DNA of 64,000 nucleotides from Hyaloperonospora brassicae (lineage: Eukaryota; Oomycota; Peronosporomycetes; Peronosporales; Peronosporaceae): assembly GCA_947650285.1 (NCBI GenBank), contig CANTFL010000375.1, positions 62,001 to 126,000 of the forward strand, read 5' to 3'. Both the position numbers and the translations under genes were made by a program. How positions within the stretch are numbered: the stretch's first letter is position 1; each line of letters begins with the position of its first letter. Positions 61,501-64,000 of the stretch are shown one piece after another. The notes under the pieces were generated by a model, which was not told the origin of the DNA, made no database searches, and was given only the letters and a program-made list of their open reading frames with translations.

Positions 61501-61959
61501 CGTACTTCCCGCCGGCAAAACAATCAGCAGCTCGGCTAACGTTGCCGCGACCGTCTCCACCCTCTTCATCGTGTCACAGCACTCGCTGTACGTACGCTGC
61601 TCAAGCTGTTCGTACAGCACGAGCCCCGGGTCGATGAACCGCACGACCAAGTCCAGCAAAAACGGCCGCAGGTGCATCACAATGAGCGCGCGCAGCTCAG
61701 CGTGAGCGAGGCACGAAGCCAAAGCCTGAATCTCTAAGCGCCCTTCGTGCTCTCCGCCTACAGGTGGCCTTGTCGCCAGCAATTGGAGAGCTGGATGGGT
61801 TTTGAGTGCATCAACGGGGGACGCAGCAAGCATCCGCTGCAGCCCAGAGCGCAGACGGCTCACACTGATCGTGTAGTTGTCGCTGTCGCGTGACGCATTG
61901 ACGCTGATGTCGCGTTGTGCGATTTGATCGTCCGCGCCAGTCATTCCGTCGGCCTTCAC
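43519..61959 (-). CDS. MDN1: Midasin, giant AAA+ ATPase of 60S ribosome assembly
   Basis: One uninterrupted frame of 6146 codons, longer than yeast Rea1 (4910) or human MDN1 (5596). Six AAA+ modules are visible by Walker A: GPGGSGKT 365-372, GETGCGKT 707-714, GPTSAGKT 1148-1155, GETGCGKT 1484-1491, GSPGVGKT 1926-1933 and GPSASGKT 2269-2276. Walker B is WVLLDEINLAS-like in modules 2-5, but IEDID in module 1 and LLDNVNF in module 6, so these two are probably weak or inactive. A long helical linker follows, then an Asp/Glu-rich region at about 5210-5690, then a C-terminal MIDAS/VWA domain with DDSES at 5936-5940. In the family the MIDAS domain grips Ytm1 and Rsa4 and ATP hydrolysis strips them from nuclear pre-60S particles. 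The start at 61959 could instead be the ATG five codons on. No introns are apparent. Confidence 0.98.
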   Translation of the reverse strand: MKADGMTGADDQIAQRDISVNASRDSDNYTISVSRLRSGLQRMLAASPVDALKTHPALQLLATRPPVGGEHEGRLEIQALASCLAHAELRALIVMHLRPFLLDLVVRFIDPGLVLYEQLEQRTYSECCDTMKRVETVAATLAELLIVLPAGSTLVQQYFEAAPCFFAFADTDAALKQSCHETLTRLRRIAKTAFELLRPRPRELVPLWNWTPFFPLCFHDDTYIRWYAARATASILKLDSTQRTAFFSALNVGEEAAVSGSCPTVREIEIELYSEDATRQEQLIKARTCQQKDESDSALTQLVPLHDSLANIFGVVVPTSKLEQQRVVSEKTSVCTELVPTSSTKRILRSIAIALGLKRPILVAGPGGSGKTAMIRELSRLSGNDNVVELHLDDQIDSKTLLGSYVCTDVPGEFTWQPGALTTAVLTGRWVVIEDIDRAPFEVLAALMPLLETREMVLPGRGELLVAHPNFQLFGTTTHGHQLPKGFQESVWTVVKVAPLSNKETEQILLARFAKIPRQVISKVMVTYSTVSGSMNEEVGGSAHLWKETRRNYGRDFCLRDLLKWCKRIHRCSSYTAGATSHYSPSGHDYMTEDERMKIVVEALDVFCAGIRDPKTRLHSACAIAAIWEVQPDKIEHYLEQHKPHVAFNQHEVEFGRVRLPTLPQQTRIKQGEKPATGSVVMTGQVLRLLEKMAVTVATCEPALLIGETGCGKTTVIQHLAAAMGQHLVVQNLNIQSDSSDLVGGFQPVEIHLLARPLYMAFVDLFTATFSEKSNAGFLNVVRIALERKEWKKLVKGMRKAIQMAASQLQRDDYKADREAWAGTASNKTSTFGKTTSNLANRWDAFEAELVRFDRQKEQAESHFAFSFVEGALVKALRKGHWVLLDEINLASSDTLERIGTLLEHETSAFSITERGDVEVIRPHPNFRIFGAMNPSTDVGKKDLPPSLRNRFTEIYIDECVDRLDLQMVVSDQFREIAGTLVPQTVEFYLEARKQADLRLSDGARHKPRYSLRTLSQAMRITRILIQRGYGTPRAMFEGFCSSFCTQLESVSRQYLEKLIKNTFAKTMKSKDLTRSPPCPGGSKKTADFVLVSSYWLRKGYFQLPKDDSLPDPVTSRRRFVLTKSVEENLRHISRAALIGNYPVLLQGPTSAGKTSLIGYLAARIGQKCVRINNHDHTDIQEYLGSYVSDSDGKLAFKEGVLVEAIRKGWWIILDELNLAPSEVLEALNRLLDDNRELYVSETQEIVKPHPKFMLFATQNPPGLYGGRKVLSRAFRNRFLEIQIDEVAPSELQTILQERSLLPPSYCGILIDIMQQLQLVRQQSSVFAGKSGFITTRDLLRWADRRPATKQALAEEGYCLLAERLRKDGEKQIVKRVLEEKCNVKIDLDVLYYSGKPRESNLLDENGEIEQETVWGTEEQFKRVQAMVGHAIDEAASGISKNDGPYSSGNAAGLDKISLTKSLRRLFALVGRCLQNKEPVLLVGETGCGKTTVCQLFSLLFAQPLLILNCHQHSETSDFLGCLRPVRGKEKIAQELEATLRDFFTMRGECNDESKTEQRRAGAMVESLSAMLVKYQDARASALSGELTTQKELVEKIDVLKRRYQSIFQWADGPLVESMKNGDLILIDEVNLAEDAVLERLNSVLEPSRTLLLAEKGGDQVEEIVAHSKWRVMATMNPGGDFGKRELSPALRNRFTEIWVPPISDLDDITTIVRDKLIGSREVVLPAPGTQSMTIDALASLCGPILSFVKAFNTANGGVCGCGAVTLRDILSWVNFITSVVEKDKTGVSSEVTAWTAFVQGAALSILDGLGLGSDKALHAVRKAKEEAYGYLLALVPDDNRYVKEKVVESLNATTLPVECSIDQLNSFAADKVAEERFGIHPFFISRGPDSAQQKSSFSLKAPTTMSNLQRVLRAMQVSRPIILEGSPGVGKTSLISALAAASGHRLVRINLSEQTDISDLFGSDLPVAAGGKDGDEAGKGNASGLFEWCDGVFLRALKAGDWVLLDELNLASQSVLEGLNSCLDHRGSVYIPELDREFECPPTFRVFAAQNPLRQGGGRKGLPKSFLNRFTRVFVETLHEQDLIYIAGSMYPALHCAVVDTDSGLSDSQYTGKTLVERMVAFNRVVHEDTMVSCRYGRLGAPWEFNLRDVFRFCELLSQQIQAVDSFKSQIQAMSYYVNFIYVERMRSARDREFISRRFEELFGVRPTDLNAVPLRVSANFVEIGSALLARQGGHVNCVAPPIFNFLLKPMEALVHCVNMSWPALLVGPSASGKTSSVRLLAALSGNTLHELGMSAGTDATELLGCFEQADVGRQLRDIKQNIESVYEKVLQQLMLASTTGGITQRKRVATQNKFSRLCSSWWALCTRAKYHSDSALSRSHSEDGKKFQGKKLAKGQYDEGLVDMMKNIISMLTKEAGNEEMRATLAGLVISIDNVVRLSTSASIASCFEWVDGALIQAMERGHWVLLDNVNFCSSSVLDRLNSLMETGGEMLINECGIINGKLRIVRPHKNFRMFLAMDPQYGEVSRAMRNRCIEIALLEEDTHRLDLVKIALACGVPGFTLSQAFQTAHELVMNKLGEHAAGMKHGRINRRHLESWSSLASTELSRGTDPLNAIVGSFERVYGDGLLVQLDMSRDFLELFSGALKTSQQCQAQRALSMIATPSTLVLCEQSERLVLQRDIVYLEHLLLSLQRTENSGIFDAQLSWLTSDTSVVGSEDIADPHGVDTLDPWLREIASRLTRQGTSYSQRALEQALGHLPSTPVFELQNADTSLGVALAPFALRRIAEVTSTCGDRNTCWSIDADRLLFALEKIACDLSGNANAQSLVELLTRFLQSVTKTEMYADIFRMNDKTMRQLASLLDRSAGLPPIPAYLSANHAAFSNLQSLVAKRVASTPSLKTDLDSVWKSVLIGQCHLKLLSGTEWLRFCEQEEYLKVDLLCTRLSRSGNEKRSARGDRLESDLNDLSVLQQSYAVHKYQADCLNVENKLTFLVYPLLSAFDAFLVELNRDCSGLVTDALCFEAVEAALRNRYEFSIQLRVKTLEWTRFLIHWRWFKKSLLRLAKLIGQHPAGAFSWGSHWSALLDMSQRMQETIEKTVGCRSRKDVLWKKGGHSMLPSSADLWKAEHVLTRLSDTFMQHNLSLFSPLSVDASMGSVDDKVDMLTLLFGGVTSMEAAMKSGKLDVLPLFFVDVDSRKEVLHALCAFSYLALEQKQGKIVNATFGRRPNALSAELLKLPSILMKKLNDKKSEVTKLVSRKTLYLSEIEDNAGNHVDFLGEEDRRIGKDAPILLFDVKESASIMDQMVTFQLSPMIEHALARQELKSIAKLLHVLNMYRLCKHDMSQTRYTEIVTGISNVLKSLEGVIEEMMRLGLRGPASFYAYQDIVWCGHKYVFWEGSNETYDDKAVELEYFVFLAQSRLNGVLFEFHKSLRCNSYNQVDLISLNVFDTRKKMRKTNKGYSSVSTNAADHTHVIAGYPRLFQAVQGAVALKNIAEVNLEESTCPASEARMRAKRQEKIVSHFETKQPQPGTQMLNASKSFVQELFVVTVLAFESTFQEACTWKEIQSHLLQLTNGSRTLTAYAQTKLLKALRTSEDETFVMLVDVLVAPLVVSMVSEDQEQNAGHPPGAIGESMLLLGLWRFALLLPSSPVDPVTKPLVKRENLLSRLATLTLQDAASSSMHRLNPSPRPSTDSLEADACLMRELHSQVSELSADAIQRYQPTPPYSVAPDLDPNDIELRPVAASVFGRLFRDLLRFDATVMPAERMLTLVSTLRSPKLSQQRKREILRELENFQQTSESFLAQLSMKFGQSFRDILEPVVAAICCVKEGVALMAWSLCETLKNASLKTLQKEELALTLLQFPSSLSINKADQSWRRVQLMLQIIGTPATSLLFGPGVSNKRKVEVALLDVALSKMKFIFQETLATSRSYRALDSTAIETALQSSKSLFNLFLTKWQEQKDREEQKRKEEEEVFKYKVRQLDLETEEELLEKEFRKQFPDYGTRDLQTFFSSCNGAGDIESSAASVDTDPDMLITDSVMQRLCETHVKLYAEAANFEIKIIESEVVDAFAKAFSLAVKLRKSLNATLSTAVESAVASSGALAASLVQTRLGHSVARTKNDVPSFDALSGEYIKGIDFHHDPLVKEVVLVAEPLQRLMVKVQTLLAQWPDHAILQQIVLIADRIRNFEISSPLVRALTSVELLLRKAQEWEMYAARAYSISDELSALSVLVTRWRKLELYSWPHLLYVKEKQHRLMAQKTWIHMYSLLTAPFESDASGVDDSVIEYPQNLQWLYLNGLTKWLFVPLNQERADVQVLSDATRESRTKQREFMNGLFETLDAYIRSCPIGQYETRLLVVYSFCAQLLMELWSPSVPRKSSVDVSVVSSKHALASMLYHLCSYYGQHVGYLERHRSGLKAPIQRKLVEFVKICRWDEQTYYSLAESAEKSHRKLMKFVRDYDAVLTVSMQAIIDASTDSGISKEGGFVGIHSTKAELAGLDDGVVVPVDTGLDEERDPHEASLDEETTEGEKAKDKMMEKKLERPRVLRLTHASLPYVAPSEGGFLMPTSCLYAEKIPVLSKQISKFTRRHILSIDQVEHRQDVRTLCEDLCETIFYRMSKLQKATGLPKNAKKKALVDLLSEIRSQGMVYHRLQLPAELQRIGQLFELDVPDVDNCLHIDQLDSAAELENLSTASCIGRQKGKKKGGKTKSEQVGDVHQNALTEEALSKNSPTWLWQRADGYYYRFLGQLASLRYTASTSFSHDLSSTEINRMSGYAENMLHTMLQQRQILHATSLSHEMLVDGLNSLKLMKEFKNNYLMSGGNSRSAVDLQSASKWQSFQLASVVALRTCLCELSISVLQILQQSPTSASVVMEVRQQFQRISERCDVVQKSLANSAGLTRSLGVPAIPQYLVNARQDADGDVTSAAFAQSSKRVYGVSPAISRVGPSSGDSQPFPVSTEVLASNTAHFREIRSILQSISSAFVIVTRPNCFDEFLAEFAAIVHTNSKFERTLNESSNISFSLRGDNATVEESAQSMATFSEHFDKLVETVLASIQDLTKLSKESNPGPTVHHAKEDEESATPSLRDQIGTLSTTVKRSRVKHIASHLAKLLDLLQDQYDRLIRTQSGEWKQVFVTSLTLLECFEPSLVDVRGISRQLLVDYLVAHKSVMKLKYVLVRVFRNLFQHGFCRTDNQENGDEDGGNAGKMQFQDDVEGTGMGEGEGKKDVSHEIEDEEQLLGLQGDQQEEPEPPADQQPDDTGLEMQNDFDGTMHDMPDEKEDDADENDDDREELDREMGEFGQDDENVVDEKMWGEDSDDDNDDIDKEEEKFEENSKVEGEALEDEVRGKDGDDEDEGDSNKEAEDKQKPQPDRSNDDDVDANDDDGEDAKMEDVVNDDFQDNYEDHHDVDPTEREDGHGEDKPEEEHVDDLPEDMQLDNDGDGGDDDSDVEGDNPDDTDMGKMDDVDDVTAEDELNEEGAGDAEEDKDAEEESEDVQLDNEVQLGGGGLEDDPEQGEEKEEDDAQQIDTPESIEKEQAVSTVAGTQSKDGQDELEADGMDAEDQDMSDANAQEEEQDQRTDDNSSSRTQKQSSNNNQNMKQEYQPQSQVDSDPNRERPREQRRNRREPNPYRNPQEAQEHWKKRVEMVDRTEEEDSDVINGSEELEKAAKEMTTAEFVDDDEEMENVEHALAATDESQVMNQPRAEEEDGEDVEKEEEAPNAENEASAMDVDEENMTVPADEQVQEDDSMSIKREPAPDSGASDEALTECEKQEDPKTKAEKRTGDTHELANEELEHVIPSKLRELDLTTTMSLPEEGDDAEVQTTTLLSPDEVAALREELDSFIATWSSQSEQERGAELWAKYTALTAGASQRLCEQLRLVLEPMLRAKLEGDYRTGKRINMRKVIPYIASQFRKDKIWLRRTRPSKRQYQVMLAIDDSESMADNHAGRLALEALATLCKGMTQLEVGELAIAKFGHELELLHAFDMPFTDDAGSRVISRFGFQQKKTNMVHTLDTILQLLEMAKQAASTASSAAEFTQIVFLISDGRFDSDGRVRIRKLIETALERQQLIVLLVVDQGAAEGVSSQQQTSILDTQSVTFVKGKVRMVPYLENYPFPYYVLLPTSTMLPEILSDSLRQWFEMLQAKT

Positions 61960-62819
61960 GCAGTGAGAGAGATACTAAGTGCCTCTGATCTCGGTCCTTT
62001 GCCGGTGTCGACCAATGCGAATATGTGTGCGGACCAACCAAAAGGTCCGGAAGAGTGGACCACAAAAGCATCTGGTCAAAAGAGCTGGTAGTCATTTTTG
62101 CAATTCGATAAACCGCTTTTACTTTACCGCTGCTAAAACTGCTTGTTTCGTTGAAAAACGGATTGTGCCAAATAGAAATGCAGCACACAGTAGATCCACC
62201 GCGGGTCTCTCGTATCCGATTATAATGAAACCAGCGCTTTGCATTACAATACCCCAGACTTGTACTAAATATATAAAGACATTTTGGGACACTCATAAAT
62301 AGTCTGTCGGACGTAGCACGATTTGACGTCACGCGTGTCACCAGGACGGCCTCGATAGCTAATCGGCGATTTATTCGCGCTAGCCGTGAGCGAACTCAAT
62401 CGGTTTGAGCGATACGCTCGACAATCGTGTCGAACGCTGGCGAGGATAGAGTATTATCGCTGTCTGGGCCAAAATCAAATGTCCAATATATTACACATTT
62501 TATCAAGTTTCTGTGCGGCCAAGCAAGTCGCTCAATTATCAATCAAATAAAGATAGGAGGGTGGGTACACTATCAATGGATTGAAAATCTACCACTTTGC
62601 AGCGTAATTAGAGCGAAAGCTGGAATGAAACGGGGCACTAGACGCTTGTACGACACAGTTGAAGCTACTTACACCGACAACAGTATATTCGCGTGCCTTA
62701 GAACCCACTGTACACGTACGTGCAGACACGTTGAATCGTATTAGCTACGAGATTTAGCAAAGAGAGAAACCTGAAACTGTATTGATCACTTTTTTAGGCC
62801 TTCTTAGCATAGTTCCTCT
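61960..62819. other. Upstream region of MDN1; no other gene recognised
   Basis: This must contain the midasin promoter (minus strand). No Inr consensus match is visible. Frames of up to about 105 codons (62427-62744) show no recognisable features. Confidence 0.5.
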
Positions 62820-62935
62820 GATCTTACTGTAACTTCATTTATCTACAAACACGAAAAGTGGCTTCTCACTTATCACCCATTGCGCGCGTCCAGCGGCATT
62901 CAGTGGATTTGTTGGTACAGTCGTCTCTCCAAATG
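62820..62935 (+). repeat. Fragment of the A-type LTR-like family
   Basis: CCCATTGCGCGCGTCCAGCGGC at about 62877-62898 matches the core of elements A and A', and the AT-rich sequence before it resembles their left half. The right half and ends are not recognisable. Confidence 0.5.
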
Positions 62936-63148
62936 AGAACTCATAATAAGGGTAAAAATCCTGTATAAGGAACTCCGTGTCCCGCAACAAGCTGCATCGC
63001 TTGTTTTTTGTATGGTGACTCTATATAAGAGACTCAAGAAACAGGGTAACAAAATAGCAAACCAACCGCCTGTTCCCCCTCTCAATTGGACTTGCCGCGG
63101 TCTTGCATTCCTGCCATATTGCATATTTGCTTCCATTCCACGTCAGAC

Positions 63149-64000
63149 ATGTCGAAAAAGCAAACGATTATCACGATGGAGCAAAAGCGTCAGGTGCAGG
63201 TGCACATCCCACGCACACCAGGCATATAGTTGGCTCAGTTTTAAGACTGGATCAGAGAGAGGCTCGGCCTTTTGATATCCACAACGGCATCAGAACTGAT
63301 TTGACAGGCACCAGACAACGCGTTTCTTGCCACGGTCAGGAAGCGCAATCGGCAAGTTCTGTTTCTATCGCTTAAAGCTAACTTCCTCGCATACTATCGT
63401 CTCAATGACGGAAAAGCAATTCTCACAGACGAGCTACTCCTATAAGAAGGTCACTCAATACGAGCTGCTCAAGGGCTAAGCGAGAACCACCTGCGACTTT
63501 CGAAAGGATGGCTGCACATACTAAAGAATCGACACGGCATCAAGCAGCACGTGCTTCACGGCAAGTCAGACTCAATTGATCGCGCTCAACTGGCAGTGAA
63601 TCGAATGGAACTTAAAGAGCTGATTGGTCAATATTCATCACGGGGCGTATTCAACTTTGACGAAATAGGTCTCTTACATCGCCTACCTCCAAACAAGACA
63701 CTTGCAACGGTCAAGCGCAACGGAAAGAAGTCATAAAAGGATCGTATCACAGTCGCAATGTGCTGCAACATGACCGGCACCGAGAAGATGGATCTCGTTG
63801 TCATAGGCAAGTCGAAGCAACCTCGAGCATACCGCAAAACAAACACCAAGCAAATGAAGTTTGTGAACTTTAACAACCGAACTGCGTGGCAAAACAGGTC
63901 AACGTTTGCTAAGTGGCCCCGGCATTTCGATGTCAAGATGCGCGGGAGGCGAGTGCTTCTCCTGATGGATAACGCGTCGGGTCACTCTGTCGCCCCTGAA
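63149..64000 (+). pseudogene. pogo/Tigger-type DDE transposase relic (runs off right edge)
   Basis: Starting MSKKQTIITMEQKRQVQVHI, the frame shows a CENP-B-like N-terminal helix-turn-helix region (LAQF.DWIRERLGL) broken by at least three stops within 120 bases. In the same frame from about 63600 come FNFDEIGLLHRLPPNKTL (first catalytic Asp), an in-frame TAA at 63734-63736, then KDRITVAMCCNMTGTEKMDL, WQNRSTFAKWPRHFDVK and RRVLLLMDNASGHS (second catalytic Asp). These are hallmarks of Tc1/mariner-superfamily pogo/Tigger transposases. The third acidic residue and the right terminal repeat lie outside the window. A frame shift probably occurs in the middle third. Confidence 0.88.

Overview
The window looks like a piece of a plant-pathogenic oomycete genome, most likely Peronosporales (Phytophthora or a downy mildew). 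The reasons are very long intronless housekeeping genes, secreted proteins with RxLR/EER-type motifs in a tandem array and in an inverted duplication, abundant Ty3/Gypsy elements, and one perfect match to the oomycete initiator (Inr) consensus. I cannot name the species from sequence alone.

Layout. (1) 1-1921: 5' part of a Tudor-SN/SND1 gene on the minus strand, running off the left edge. (2) 3161-14995: old repeats. Two ~395-bp solo-LTR-like, hairpin-rich units (3161-3553 and 14600-14995) each have a perfect 5-bp target duplication. Between them lies a heavily decayed plus-strand Gypsy element (about 4547-13690) whose protease segment is flipped between two 1.27-kb inverted repeat arms. (3) 15217-22456: a nearly complete minus-strand chromodomain Gypsy element, with 476-bp LTRs differing at about 6 sites, TSD ATGCA, a polypurine tract, gag, protease and pol. 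It also carries an extra ORF on the opposite strand between pol and the 3' LTR. Remnants of the same antisense ORF occur at the matching place in the decayed element. (4) 24234-27562: inverted duplication of a small secreted EER-type protein gene; one copy is intact with a C-terminal membrane segment, the other is truncated. (5) 27590-28520: third copy of the repeat that forms the inverted arms. (6) 28650-32314: AT-rich, nothing recognisable. (7) 32315-42524: four tandem units of about 2 kb, each with one RxLR-type secreted protein gene on the minus strand and a decayed plus-strand ORF. Unit 3 carries a 121-bp satellite insertion and unit 4 a probable G-rich sequence artefact. (8) 43519-61959: complete 6146-codon midasin (MDN1/Rea1) gene on the minus strand. 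(9) 62820-64000: LTR-like relic and a decayed pogo/Tigger-type transposase running off the right edge.

How it fits together. Two conserved single-copy genes (an RNA-binding nuclease-like protein and a ribosome-assembly ATPase) frame roughly 41 kb of transposon-rich, effector-bearing DNA, the 'two-speed' layout known from these genomes. The best candidate for something undescribed is the conserved antisense accessory ORF of the Gypsy family. The tandem RxLR array, with three identical copies beside one with a very different C-terminal tail, comes second.
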